The position numbers and the translations under genes are program-made. Shown in pieces: positions 1 through 8,696 of a DNA stretch of 57,960 bases (within the stretch, counting starts at the first letter, position 1; each line of letters opens with the position of its first letter). The DNA is taken from NCBI RefSeq assembly GCF_003149245.1, contig NZ_QGDL01000023.1:1-57960 (forward strand). The letters are read 5' to 3'. Source of the DNA: Faecalicatena orotica. Its GTDB lineage: Bacteria > Bacillota > Clostridia > Lachnospirales > Lachnospiraceae. Under the pieces are notes generated by a model. The model was given only the letters and a program-made list of their open reading frames with translations. It had not been told where the DNA came from and made no database searches.

Positions 1-342
1 AACGAATATTTCGATGAAGCATACAATACATTGCTCAATCTAAGTGCTGACGAGAAGAAACGTCTGGAATATGAAGCAAGGGAAAAGGCATTGAAGGATT
101 ATAATACCCAGATCAGCAGCGCTGAAAAGAGGGGACTTAAAGCCGGAGAAGAGATTGGGCGCAAGGCCGGGGAGGAAATTGGACGAAAGGCCGGCGAAGA
201 GATTGGAATACGAAAGGGCAAAGAGTTAGGAGTTCAAGAGGTCCGTCAGGTTTTTAAACTATATATGCAGGGCAAGTCTCCCGAAGAAATTGCCGTTCTC
301 TGTAATATCAGTATTGACAAAGTGAAGCAAATATTAGAATAG
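1..342 (+). CDS. C-terminal end of an Rpn-like PD-(D/E)XK nuclease family transposase (partial)
   Basis: The frame is open from base 1, so only the last 113 residues are in the window. The visible part has the charged segment with the ALKDYN motif, three tandem copies of an 8-residue unit reading roughly KAGEEIGR (about bases 139-216), and a C-terminal helix with a small helix-turn-helix look (SPEEIAVLCNISIDKVKQIL). This arrangement is typical of the tails of Rpn/PD-(D/E)XK family putative transposases of Clostridia; the nuclease core lies upstream and cannot be judged. The tandem 24-bp DNA units make the tail length prone to slippage. The family call rests on remembered similarity of the tail only. 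Confidence 0.65.
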   Translation, partial: NEYFDEAYNTLLNLSADEKKRLEYEAREKALKDYNTQISSAEKRGLKAGEEIGRKAGEEIGRKAGEEIGIRKGKELGVQEVRQVFKLYMQGKSPEEIAVLCNISIDKVKQILE

Positions 343-435
343 TTTCTACTTTTTTCGAACGCAGACGTCCCTAAAATCAAAAAACATTTGGGCATCTAAT
401 GATTACGTTTTAAATCTCATAGTCGTTTATAATTG

Positions 436-477
436 CCAGCTGCCCTCTAGCCTTGGTAAGAGGATAGCTGGTTTTTA
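436..477 (+). terminator. Rho-independent terminator
   Basis: An interrupted stem pairs CCAGCT and CCTCT with AGAGG and AGCTGG and is followed by a T-rich run (GTTTTTATTATTTT). It lies 94 bases behind the transposase-like gene and would end that transcript. Confidence 0.7.
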
Positions 478-595
478 TTATTTTATGGTTAACACTGCAC
501 TTTAATATGATAAGGCTGTAAAAAATTCACGTTTCTGTAAGCGTTAATGCCGCAATATTGAATATATCTTACTATCCTTTTAGATTTATGCATGA

Positions 596-601
596 TATAA
601 T
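596..601 (+). promoter_or_regulatory. Predicted extended -10 promoter
   Basis: TATAAT is preceded by TGA, which gives the TGn extension used by promoters with weak -35 boxes. No good -35 box sits 17 bases upstream. It lies about 75 bases before the phosphatase start codon. Confidence 0.4.
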
Positions 602-675
602 TTATCTGGTTAGACTCGTTATGAACATCATAATAAAATTCAAGTAAAAACTAAAATTAAACAGGAGATATCTTT

Positions 676-1200
676 ATGAAGCTATATGTTGCCCGTCACG
701 GTCAGACTTCCTGGAATGCACAAAATAAAGTATGTGGAGTTACTGATATAGGACTAAACAAAAAGGGAATAGTACAAGCGGAAAAATTAGCAGACACAGT
801 GGGAAATTATAATATTGATATTATTTTATCGTCCCCGTTAAAAAGAGCCGTGGAAACAAGTAAGATTATAGGCCGAAAAAATAATATTGCAATTCAGATA
901 GAGGACCTTCTTGTTGAGCAAAATTATGGCATATATGAGGGTGTAGACAGAAATGATCTTCGTTTTCTTAATAATAAAAGAGATTTTGCATATAGATATC
1001 CTGAAGGCGAATCTATGTTGCAGGTGGCATACAGAATATATGGAGTAATTGATAAAATAAAGGAAGAACAATACGGAAAAAATGTTCTTATCATTAGTCA
1101 TGGCGGAGTATGCCGCATTATCAGAACATATTTTAAAGATATGACAAATGATGAATTTTTCAATTACAGATTAGAAAATGGTACGCTAGAAGAATTCTAG
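676..1200 (+). CDS. Histidine phosphatase family protein (phosphoglycerate mutase-like)
   Basis: A 174-residue single-domain cytoplasmic enzyme. The N-terminal catalytic motif ARHGQTSWN carries the RHG signature (phospho-accepting His at residue 8), and the second conserved histidine is in LIISHGGVCRI near residue 142. Size and motifs fit small-molecule phosphatases of the histidine phosphatase (GpmB/CobC-like) superfamily; the substrate cannot be read from sequence. An AGGAGA ribosome site sits 7 bases before the ATG. It is followed closely by a small membrane-anchored protein and a GNAT enzyme on the same strand, probably one transcript. Confidence 0.85.
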   Translation: MKLYVARHGQTSWNAQNKVCGVTDIGLNKKGIVQAEKLADTVGNYNIDIILSSPLKRAVETSKIIGRKNNIAIQIEDLLVEQNYGIYEGVDRNDLRFLNNKRDFAYRYPEGESMLQVAYRIYGVIDKIKEEQYGKNVLIISHGGVCRIIRTYFKDMTNDEFFNYRLENGTLEEF

Positions 1201-1216
1201 TAAATGGAGGAATCTC

Positions 1217-1564
1217 ATGGAGTGGTTTGGATTAGTAGCCCTTTGCCTTGTATTTTGTTATTCTTCATATCCCGGCAAAGTTAAACGGCTTGAAGCAGCG
1301 GTAAAAAGATTAGAGAAAAAGCAAAAAGGAGAAAATTATATGTCAAAATTAATCAGTGAATTAGTCAGTAAAGATTGCAAAATAAAATCTGATGATGCCC
1401 TGCAATTAGTAGGAAATACGGAATTGAATTGTTTTGTATTAGATGCAGATGATGAATGGATCAAAGTCCGCTTTGTAGATAGGAAGAAAAATCAAATCAT
1501 AAAGCTGCTCAGGATAGAAAATATTAGTGAGGTCGAAATAATAGATGAGCAGGGGAGTTTATGA
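1217..1564 (+). CDS. Hypothetical protein, N-terminal membrane segment
   Basis: 115 residues. The start is a hydrophobic stretch (about residues 4-18), then a lysine-rich helix likely to form a coiled coil, then a compact domain ending in a beta-rich segment that mentions no catalytic motif. I do not recognise the family. An internal ATG with its own AAAAGGAGA site (base 1341) could give a shorter soluble form of 74 residues, which fits the shape of the second domain. The stop codon overlaps the next gene in ATGA, so translation of the two is probably coupled. Confidence 0.55.
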   Translation: MEWFGLVALCLVFCYSSYPGKVKRLEAAVKRLEKKQKGENYMSKLISELVSKDCKIKSDDALQLVGNTELNCFVLDADDEWIKVRFVDRKKNQIIKLLRIENISEVEIIDEQGSL

Positions 1565-2454
1565 TGGAACATTTCATTAAAGACTATTTTAATGATGATG
1601 CAAAGAGAACGCTTCTAAATTCTCTTACGCGGGAAATATATGGCTTTGATTTCACAGACTGGTATAACAATGGTTACTATACCGGAGAATATATACCTTA
1701 TTCCATAGAAATTGATGGAAAGATTATTTCTAATGCTTCGGCCAATATTATGAAATTTTCTCAAATTAATTTAGATGGTGAGTACAAAGAAAGATCCTAT
1801 ATACAGATTGGTACGGTTATGACTTTGCCCGAGTATCGCAGAATGGGTTTTGCCGGGAGATTAATCAAAGAAATTATTAAGGATTACCGTGACACTTGTG
1901 ATGGAATATATCTGTTTGCAAATCTCAGCGCTCTCAATTTTTACGAAGATCTTGGATTCTGGAAAAGCATGCAGTATAAAGTATCTGTTAAAAAAAATAT
2001 TGTAATAGAAAAAAAAGATGCCGATTTCATAGAAATCAGGAAGAATAAAGAAAAAAGAGAGAACTATTTAGCTATGGTCAAGCTTACTACCTGTAACAGC
2101 TCTTTTGAACAGACGAATAAGTTTGGTCTTCAAATGTTCTATACTGGCGATTTCCAGAATGTATATTATTCAAAAAGTCTTAATTGTTTCGCATGCTATG
2201 AGTGTAATGAAAAGACATTGTATCTTAACAGTATAATTGCAGATAAAGAGACTTCTGTTAGAGATGTATTAGCGAAAATTCCAGATACATTTGATAGAGT
2301 TATCATTGGTTTTACACCTAAGAAATTTGATTTAGATATATTTGATTTAGAAGAATATGACAGTGCTGACAATTATCGTCTTTTCTGCATGGGAAATATA
2401 TTAAAAGAAATCGAAGAGAATAAACTTTATTTCCCCGAATATTCTCATGCATAG
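1561..2454 (+). CDS. GNAT family N-acetyltransferase with C-terminal extension
   Basis: 297 residues. The GNAT acetyl-CoA binding motif is visible at about residues 90-115 (TLPEYRRMGFAGRLIKEI, with the RxxGxA core). The protein is about twice the size of a minimal GNAT domain; the second half shows no motif I can name and may be a degenerate second GNAT fold. Two ATG codons stand in tandem at the start; the first overlaps the stop of the preceding gene. Acceptor substrate unknown. Confidence 0.75.
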   Translation: MMEHFIKDYFNDDAKRTLLNSLTREIYGFDFTDWYNNGYYTGEYIPYSIEIDGKIISNASANIMKFSQINLDGEYKERSYIQIGTVMTLPEYRRMGFAGRLIKEIIKDYRDTCDGIYLFANLSALNFYEDLGFWKSMQYKVSVKKNIVIEKKDADFIEIRKNKEKRENYLAMVKLTTCNSSFEQTNKFGLQMFYTGDFQNVYYSKSLNCFACYECNEKTLYLNSIIADKETSVRDVLAKIPDTFDRVIIGFTPKKFDLDIFDLEEYDSADNYRLFCMGNILKEIEENKLYFPEYSHA

Positions 2455-2474
2455 CGAAAAGTAAAGGAGTGCCT

Positions 2475-3146
2475 ATGAACCCAATATTAACTACACTTCC
2501 ATCACTTGAAATAAAATCGTGGTCGGAAGAAACACTGTCCGTTCTGGCTGCAAAAATATTAAATCGCATGCCCAGACCTTTGATACTTATTGATGGGGCT
2601 GCCGGCTCAGGAAAGACAACCTTAGCGAAAAAGCTTGCTGAATTGCTGTATGCAGATCTGGTTCATACAGATGATGTAAGCTGGTGTGCAGACCCGGTCC
2701 ACTGGGACGATGAGATGCTTGCGGGCATCGTGAACCCCTGGCTCTATGGGAAGAAAGTTTCTTATAAGCCTGCCAGCTGGATCAAGGAAAACCGTCCCGG
2801 TTACATCAATGCCGATCCTGACAGGGCGCTCATCATAGAGGGCATGGGCGCGTGCAGAAAATCGATGCGCGCAGCTGGGGCATATTCCATTTGGGTCGAC
2901 ACAGAGCCCGGGATCGCCCGGAAGCGTGTTGTACAGAGAGATGTTGCGAATGGAGAAAATGGCGGTACCGTCGAGTCTGTCACAAAATTCGCTGACTGGT
3001 GGGATTCCCTGATGCTTCCTTTATTATTGGAGGAGGAAGCGTGGAAACATGTGGATGTAATCGTGAATGGGTCGAGGTCTGATTTGCCGGAAGATAAGAT
3101 TTTGATTCATGACCCCCGTCTATCAGGCTGGAAAAAGAAAGTATGA
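2475..3146 (+). CDS. P-loop NTPase / uridine kinase-like ATP-binding protein
   Basis: About 223 residues. Walker A reads DGAAGSGKTTLAKKL near the N-terminus, followed by an acidic HTDDVSWC stretch like the substrate-binding DD of uridine kinase-like and AAA_18 kinases. GC content is clearly higher in this gene than in its neighbours, so it may have a different origin. I place the start at the ATG at 2475 because AAAGGAG lies 5 bases upstream; a GTG at 2469 falls inside that ribosome site. The likely role is phosphorylation of a nucleoside or other small molecule; the substrate is not determined. Confidence 0.7.
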   Translation: MNPILTTLPSLEIKSWSEETLSVLAAKILNRMPRPLILIDGAAGSGKTTLAKKLAELLYADLVHTDDVSWCADPVHWDDEMLAGIVNPWLYGKKVSYKPASWIKENRPGYINADPDRALIIEGMGACRKSMRAAGAYSIWVDTEPGIARKRVVQRDVANGENGGTVESVTKFADWWDSLMLPLLLEEEAWKHVDVIVNGSRSDLPEDKILIHDPRLSGWKKKV

Positions 3147-3178
3147 AGAGGTACTAATGGCAGACGATAACATAAATA

Positions 3179-3218
3179 GGAAAACAGCCGTGATTATATA
3201 CTGTCACGGCTGTTTTCC
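3179..3218. terminator. Bidirectional hairpin terminator
   Basis: A perfect 15-bp stem (GGAAAACAGCCGTGA and its complement) with a 10-base loop, A-rich on one side and T-rich on the other. It separates the kinase gene (+) from the convergent ATPase pseudogene (-) and can serve both. Confidence 0.85.
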
Positions 3219-3239
3219 TTATAAACCCAAAAGATATTT

Positions 3240-4320
3240 TTAATATTTTTCACTTAGCAAAAACTGTGAAAGATGTACGATCTTTACTCCATTAACATTT
3301 CCCGCAGCAAATTCATCCAATGTTACTACATATTTGGGATAATGGTCCTTTATCTCAAGAAGATTTATATCCTTTTCTTCGCAGCTCAAAATACACGATA
3401 TTTTCAAGCATGGCTGCAATTGATTTCGGGTTAAAACCCATGATGCTGTATTTCAGAGCAGCATCGGCAAGGTAAAATTTCTCCTGTGTCTTCAGTACTA
3501 ACTTACCCTGTAAATCATATCTTGGACAGCGGTAAATGACAAAAGCTTTCTCAAGCCACTCTAAATAATTGTATACAGTTTCAACAGATAGAGCACGGCC
3601 TTCATTTTTTAGAAACTTAACAATGACGTTTGCTGAAAAGGTTTTGCCCACGTTCTCCACAATATACCTTACGACCCGGTTAAACAAATCAAAGTTCTTT
3701 ACCTGATGCCGCCTGGTAATGTCGCTAATAATCACAGAAGTATAAATGCCTTCCACAATTTGATATGAGGACCGTTCATCAAAGTTACCCAGAGCAACAA
3801 TGGGAAAACCACCCATGCGGATGTATTCATTCAGCAGCTCTTTTTCAGAGAGCCTGCTGTTTTTCTTAAATGCAAGATACTCGGCAAAAGACAAGGTGTA
3901 AACAGGAATGGAGATGTATCTGCCTGTAAGATAGGTGGATATTTCACTGGACATCAGTTTGGAGTTTGAACCTGTAACATATATATCTGTGTCCGCATCC
4001 TCAAGGAGGCTGTTAATTGCCTTTTCCCAGCCGTCTACCTCCTGTACTTCATCAAGCAGGAGATAATACCAGCCAACATCGGACATCTTCTCTTTTATGC
4101 CTTGATACATTTCTTTAGCGGTCATTCCATCATCAAAGTTTTCCGAGGTATAGCGCAAACTGATAATATGATCTGATGGGGTGCCGCTTTCCAGCAGTTC
4201 TTTTCTAAGTATTTCTAATATAGTAAATTTACCGCAACGCCGTATTCCTGAAAGTATTTTTACAAGCGGCACATCACGGTAGGTTGTAAGGATATCTAAA
4301 TATCTTGGTCTAATAATCAT
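3240..4320 (-). pseudogene. DUF4143 / AAA_14-type ATPase, internally deleted and frameshifted
   Basis: The 321-residue open frame begins like a typical AAA_14-DUF4143 protein (RPRYLDIL, SGIRRCGK, LLLDEVQ Walker B near residue 90, YVTGSNSKL sensor) but stops at LENIVYFELRRKGYKSS. Families of this kind run to about 400 residues. Just past the stop, in another frame, the usual C-terminal end is still present (LEIKDHYPKYVVTLDEF and onward, to a TAA at 3240-3242). So a segment of roughly 60-80 codons between the two is missing with a frameshift. Walker A also reads GIRRCGKF: the Ser/Thr after the catalytic Lys is Phe. Both lesions indicate a dead or dying gene. These proteins are often linked to mobile DNA or toxin-like systems. 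Confidence 0.8.
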
Positions 4321-4543
4321 GGCATAGTCTTCCCTTTAATAACATATCTAAAAATTATATAATCTTCAATAGTATTTACTTAGAGTTAGAAAAAACTATA
4401 ATTCCTTATATAGCTTTTTGAGTTATAAATTATATGGTTTTTTTCTGGCTTTCAGCTATAATAAAATTATTAGACCATGAGGCAGCAATTTTGTTCAACA
4501 CCAGTTTGACAGATACAAATTTACTATTATGGAGGACAAAGAA

Positions 4544-5020
4544 ATGTTAATCAGAGAATATCTCCCTTCGGATTGCATGGAAATAACAGAACTTTTTTAC
4601 AATACAGTTCACATAGTTAATAGCAAAGATTATACGAAAGAACAAGTAAATGTCTGGGCGCCCGGACAGGCAGATCTAGAAAAATGGAACCTGTCACTTC
4701 AGGAACATTATAGTATTGTCGCGGTTGAAGGAGAAACCATTGTCGGCTTTGGAGATATAGATAAAACAGGTTACCTTGACCGTCTATATGTGCATGCAGA
4801 TTACCAGAGAAAAGGGATTGCCACCGCCCTTTGCAATCAGTTGGAACAGACTGTCCAAGGGAAAATTGTCACCCATGCTTCTATTACTGCAAGACCTTTT
4901 TTTGAAAACAGAGGATATAAAGTTATAAAAGAACAGCAGGTGGAACGGCAGGGAATTTATCTTACAAATTTTGTTATGGAAAAAACAGATAAAGGGGTAC
5001 ACAGCTATTATGGAAAATAA
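4544..5020 (+). CDS. GNAT family N-acetyltransferase
   Basis: 158 residues. The motif LYVHADYQRKGIATALCNQLE holds the (Q/R)xxGxA acetyl-CoA signature near residue 85, and FFENRGYKV near residue 130 is the usual C-terminal GNAT motif. Start chosen at 4544 because GGAGG lies 8 bases upstream; the ATG at 4529 overlaps that site. A TATAAT box lies at 4457-4462. The next gene overlaps its 3' end by 11 bases, which suggests coupled expression. Substrate unknown; relatives act on antibiotics, amines or protein N-termini. Confidence 0.8.
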   Translation: MLIREYLPSDCMEITELFYNTVHIVNSKDYTKEQVNVWAPGQADLEKWNLSLQEHYSIVAVEGETIVGFGDIDKTGYLDRLYVHADYQRKGIATALCNQLEQTVQGKIVTHASITARPFFENRGYKVIKEQQVERQGIYLTNFVMEKTDKGVHSYYGK

Positions 5021-5360
5021 AAAAGTCTTTGCAATGAAGTTTTCTGACATATACCCTCTGCTTGTTGCAAAAGCAGAGCGGAAAAACCGCACAAAACAGG
5101 AAGTAAATGAGATTATCTGCTGGCTTACAGGTTATACAGAAAAAGAATTACAGTCCCAGCTTGATAAAGAAGCTGATTACAGTACTTTTTTCAACGAGGC
5201 ACCGCAAATAAACCCTAATTGTAAGCAGATCAAAGGAACAATATGCGGCTATAGAGTCGAAGATATTGAAGATCCATTGATGCAGAAAATCAGATATCTG
5301 GATAAACTCATTGATGAATTAGCGAAAGGAAAGGCAATGGAAAAGATTTTAAGAAAATAA
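5010..5360 (+). CDS. DUF2200 domain protein
   Basis: 116 residues from the ATG at 5010. The opening KVFAMKFSDIYPLLVAKAERK and the ICWLTGYT segment are characteristic of DUF2200, a small domain found mostly alone in Firmicutes and Proteobacteria. The family has no established function; the fold is thought to be small and mixed alpha/beta. The frame is open further upstream inside the preceding gene, but the conserved family start and the AAAGGGG site support 5010. Confidence 0.8.
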   Translation: MENKKVFAMKFSDIYPLLVAKAERKNRTKQEVNEIICWLTGYTEKELQSQLDKEADYSTFFNEAPQINPNCKQIKGTICGYRVEDIEDPLMQKIRYLDKLIDELAKGKAMEKILRK

Positions 5361-5411
5361 AAAACAGCACTTAATACTATTTATCATGTTAAGGCTTATG
5401 GAGGTCTTCTG

Positions 5412-6092
5412 TTGAATAAAGAATGGTCAGAATTAAATAGAACAATGCAGACACAGATCAAAAAAGATGCTTCTTTTCATGAGGGAATAGAAACTCTTTT
5501 GAAGCTGCGTCAGCAATTAGTTGATACATTGTATCAGCTCAAAGATGAATTGAACAGAAAAGATTTTAATGCAATCCCTTTTATAAATGCAGGTGGCTAT
5601 CATAGTAAGACAATTGCTTATTCAATATGGCATATCTTTCGAATAGAAGATATCGTTGCACATACCCTCATCTGCCAGGACGAACAAATTTTCTTTTCAG
5701 GTGAATACCAGAAATACATAGGTTCTCCCATAATCACAACCGGAAACGAACTTGTAAAACAGCAGATTGTAGAATTTTCAGAAGCCTTAAATTTAGAGGA
5801 ATTATATCGTTATGCTACATTAGTAAAAAATAGTACAGATACTATATTAGAAAACCTTTCTTTTACAGATTTAAAACGTAAGATGACCGATACCGATAAA
5901 GAACGCTTAATATCATTAAACGTTGTAAGTGAGGACGAAGAAGCACGCTGGCTGATTGATTACTGGTGTGGAAAAGACGTCAGAGGATTAATACAGATGC
6001 CTTTTTCCAGACACTGGATAATGCATATAGAAGCATGTCTGCGTATTTGCAAAGGTATAAAACAAAAAAGAGGTTCACAAAGACAGGAATAA
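5412..6092 (+). CDS. DinB/YfiT-like helical bundle protein
   Basis: 226 residues, TTG start with GGAGG 7 bases upstream. It has the four-helix feel of the DinB superfamily, with histidines in positions that could bind a metal: YHSKTIAYSIWHIFRIEDIVAH near residues 60-80 and SRHWIMHIEACLRI near the end. Such proteins are often thiol-dependent transferases or detoxification enzymes. The assignment is by pattern (spaced His residues in long helices) and is moderate. It sits in a run of small single-gene enzymes with little sign of a shared pathway. Confidence 0.55.
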   Translation: MNKEWSELNRTMQTQIKKDASFHEGIETLLKLRQQLVDTLYQLKDELNRKDFNAIPFINAGGYHSKTIAYSIWHIFRIEDIVAHTLICQDEQIFFSGEYQKYIGSPIITTGNELVKQQIVEFSEALNLEELYRYATLVKNSTDTILENLSFTDLKRKMTDTDKERLISLNVVSEDEEARWLIDYWCGKDVRGLIQMPFSRHWIMHIEACLRICKGIKQKRGSQRQE

Positions 6093-6117
6093 CCTTTAAA
6101 ACGAATAGGAGATAAAT

Positions 6118-6645
6118 ATGGATTGTATCATTAGAGAATGGGATATCAAAGATAAATATAAACTGGCTGAAATGTTGAATAATAAAAATATACAAAACAA
6201 TTTGCGTGATGGATTACCCTACCCGTATACCGCAGATGACGCAGAAGAATATATTGTATCCATGCTTTCTGCAGATAAGACTAAAACATTCGCATTTGCG
6301 ATTACCTTAAACGATATAGCAATTGGCAGTATCGGAGTATTTCGATGCGGCAATATTCATTCCCGGACTGCCGAAATGGGTTATTATGTAGGTGAACCAT
6401 ATTGGGGAAATGGATTCGCAACTAATGCAGTAAAGCAAATTTGTAAGTATATATTTGACAATACTGACATTATCCGGATTTTTGCCGAACCATTTGCCTA
6501 CAACACTGCTTCCTGCCATGTACTGGAAAAGGCAGGTTTTCAGTTTGAAGGAACACTACATAGCAATGCTGTTAAAAACGGAAAAATAATAGATATGAAA
6601 ATGTATGCTTTAGTGAAATTTAATAGCTGTGAAGGAGATAACTAA
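6118..6645 (+). CDS. GNAT family N-acetyltransferase, RimJ/RimL type
   Basis: 175 residues. The segment AEMGYYVGEPYWGNGFATNAVKQIC carries the RimJ/RimL-like acetyl-CoA loop (GNGFAT), followed by VLEKAGFQFEGTLHSNAVKNGKIIDMKMYAL, which is the standard C-terminal signature of this subfamily. Members acetylate ribosomal protein N-termini, amino acids or antibiotics. AGGAGA lies 6 bases before the ATG. The last base of the stop is the first base of the next gene, so the two GNAT genes form a coupled pair. Confidence 0.85.
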   Translation: MDCIIREWDIKDKYKLAEMLNNKNIQNNLRDGLPYPYTADDAEEYIVSMLSADKTKTFAFAITLNDIAIGSIGVFRCGNIHSRTAEMGYYVGEPYWGNGFATNAVKQICKYIFDNTDIIRIFAEPFAYNTASCHVLEKAGFQFEGTLHSNAVKNGKIIDMKMYALVKFNSCEGDN

Positions 6646-7097
6646 TGATTATAAAAAAAGTTACGGGCAGCAAAAAAGAATATATTGATTTGCTGCTGTT
6701 AGCTGACGAGCAGGAAAGTATGATAGATAAATATCTGGAAAAAGGGGAAATGTTTGTTTTAGACGATAATGGTATAAAAGCCGAATGCGTAATAACCAAA
6801 GAAGACGATGGCGTTTATGAGCTGAAGAATATTGCCGTGTTGCCTGATCATCAGCGGAAAGGTTACGGAAAAGACCTGATTGAATATATTATTACTCATT
6901 ATACAGACTTAAGTGTCCTGTATGCCGGAACAGGGGACTGCCCTTCTTCCCTTTCCTTCTACCATAGCTGCGGGTTTACAGAATCACACAGGGTAAAGAA
7001 TTTTTTTACTGAAAACTATGACCATCCTATATACGAAGATGGAATACAGCTGGTTGATATGGTTTATTTGAAAAGAGAGCTAATTAATATAAAATAA
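6645..7097 (+). CDS. GNAT family N-acetyltransferase
   Basis: 150 residues. The motif LKNIAVLPDHQRKGYGKDLIEYI holds the QRKGYG acetyl-CoA loop near residue 70 and SFYHSCGF follows as motif B. It overlaps the previous GNAT gene by one base (TAATG). This is the fourth GNAT protein within 5.6 kb; the cluster looks like an accumulation of accessory enzymes rather than a pathway. Confidence 0.85.
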   Translation: MIIKKVTGSKKEYIDLLLLADEQESMIDKYLEKGEMFVLDDNGIKAECVITKEDDGVYELKNIAVLPDHQRKGYGKDLIEYIITHYTDLSVLYAGTGDCPSSLSFYHSCGFTESHRVKNFFTENYDHPIYEDGIQLVDMVYLKRELINIK

Positions 7098-7107
7098 GCG
7101 GCAGTCG

Positions 7108-7133
7108 CCAAGGTCATGTAAACATGACTTTGG
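7108..7133. terminator. Hairpin at the end of the GNAT cluster
   Basis: CCAAGGTCATG pairs with CATGACTTTGG around a 4-base loop. No T-tract follows on either strand, so termination is uncertain, but its place between convergent transcription units suggests it. Confidence 0.4.
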
Positions 7134-7218
7134 CTCGTTGCTCGCGGGAATAACACAGTTCATAAAAAGGCAGCCCAAAGTGAAATCTATCCACCGTTTT
7201 ATCACACCCGCAGACGTG

Positions 7219-7911
7219 TTATGGCTCGGTTTCCTCTTCTGTCCCGGTTTTTTTTCTGTCCATGATTAGTTTCATTCCACCAATTGATAATAAGATTACT
7301 GCAACCATTACGATACTCTGAAGCTGGCCATAACTGGAGCCCAGAACGATGGCAAATACGATGGCCAGACCAAACGGGAGGACAGCCGCCTTGAAGTTTT
7401 TTAACAATACCGGCAGTACCATCGGTCCAAGAAGTGCAGGGAACATGTTGTCAAATGCCGGTGAAATCACAGGGTTGGACAGCAGCGGCACTACCAAAGG
7501 TGCCAAAAACAGCATCCCTGCAAATACTATAATTGTCGTTACGAAAGCCGAGGTTGCAACTGCTATAATAGAGACTACCCGACCTTTTTCACTTCCTTCT
7601 TCACAATCCATTACACGCATGGCGTTCAGTGCTGCAGGGAGCTTCATATTCTGCACATTTCCTGTCGAGGATGCCAGATATACCGCGCCCGGTCCGATTA
7701 CAGGAGCCATAGCCAGCTTTTCACATAAACCTGTGATGCCAAAAATAACTCCGATCGGGGCTGAAACGGTGAGAACCTGCTTCCAGTCGAGGGTAATTCC
7801 GAATATGAGAGTAATTCCCAGAGGGACAGATATAAACAGAATCCCAACCACCAGAGTCGTTAAAATACCCAGCCTGTGAATTTTATTATTAAATTGTTCG
7901 CTGCTCTGCAT
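7219..7911 (-). CDS. Integral membrane protein, partner of the DUF5058 protein
   Basis: 230 residues with about six hydrophobic segments and a short charged tail. Lies 1 base behind the DUF5058 gene with a GGAGGT site overlapping that gene's end, so the two are made together, and downstream of an M20 amidohydrolase. I infer that the two membrane proteins form a small transporter or channel that brings in the amidohydrolase substrate. I do not recognise a named family for this partner. Confidence 0.65.
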   Translation of the reverse strand: MQSSEQFNNKIHRLGILTTLVVGILFISVPLGITLIFGITLDWKQVLTVSAPIGVIFGITGLCEKLAMAPVIGPGAVYLASSTGNVQNMKLPAALNAMRVMDCEEGSEKGRVVSIIAVATSAFVTTIIVFAGMLFLAPLVVPLLSNPVISPAFDNMFPALLGPMVLPVLLKNFKAAVLPFGLAIVFAIVLGSSYGQLQSIVMVAVILLSIGGMKLIMDRKKTGTEEETEP

Positions 7912-7912
7912 A

Positions 7913-8635
7913 TCAGATACCTCCCATCACATTTGTAACGATACAGGCCGATGCCATTCCTGCCACCATGCTGATCGCAAAAGAAAATTCTTTCAGTGGT
8001 TTCCACTTTTTCGATGCTTTTTCCAGCAGGAACATGGAGCCGGCAGAAACTATAATGGTTACTATTGCTGTAACATTTTTATAATCAACGATGTACGGTG
8101 CGGAGAATGTAGCCATCATTCCAAGAAACATAATAGAAGTCATCATCGTTGTAAACGCCATGTTTTTACTGCTTAGTGACTGCATCTTCTTGTCATATTT
8201 TTTCAGGATCAGTACCGCCAGGCTTGACAGCATGATTCCCAGAGTTACGGCCCACATAATCATGACATATGTATCCGGTGTGAAATTACCACTTGATAAA
8301 CTATCGTACCCGGCCGCCGTAACTGCCATATTGGCCGACATTGTCTCATAAGTTGCCGAACCGATGACACTGAGCCTGAGCCACGGGAAAAAGCGGCCTA
8401 GCGCAGGCATCAGTATAACGTAACTGATCAGAATCGGCAGAGACGGTACAATAGAGAAAACCGCGCTGCTTTTTATGATCTTTTTTCTGTCTGCTTTATC
8501 AATTCCAATCTCCCCTGAGCGTCTCCATGCGGCCCGTAGAAACAGTGCGGACTGGATCATGACAAATATAATCACGATACCGCATAAAACTGCCATCCAT
8601 CCACTGTTTGATATAAAAGAATAACTATCACCCAT
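7913..8635 (-). CDS. DUF5058 family membrane protein
   Basis: 240 residues, about six membrane segments. The N-terminal part with the FLRAAWRRSGEIGI stretch after the first membrane helix, and the MWAVTLGIML helix, resemble DUF5058 proteins, which often stand next to M20 amidohydrolases. The function is not established; a transport role is likely from context. AGGAGG lies upstream of the ATG. Second gene of the amidohydrolase operon. Confidence 0.7.
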   Translation of the reverse strand: MGDSYSFISNSGWMAVLCGIVIIFVMIQSALFLRAAWRRSGEIGIDKADRKKIIKSSAVFSIVPSLPILISYVILMPALGRFFPWLRLSVIGSATYETMSANMAVTAAGYDSLSSGNFTPDTYVMIMWAVTLGIMLSSLAVLILKKYDKKMQSLSSKNMAFTTMMTSIMFLGMMATFSAPYIVDYKNVTAIVTIIVSAGSMFLLEKASKKWKPLKEFSFAISMVAGMASACIVTNVMGGI

Positions 8636-8696
8636 TATTTTCCTCCTGATTGAGCCTTTCAGGCCTGACTGTATGCCATCCGGCCCATTACTATTT

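Larger units (their letters stand above)
343..675. other. Intergenic region with terminator and promoter
   Basis: No gene is seen here. The region holds a hairpin terminator (436-477) behind the transposase-like gene and an extended -10 promoter (596-601) before the phosphatase gene. The rest is AT-rich sequence without recognised structure. Confidence 0.6.
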
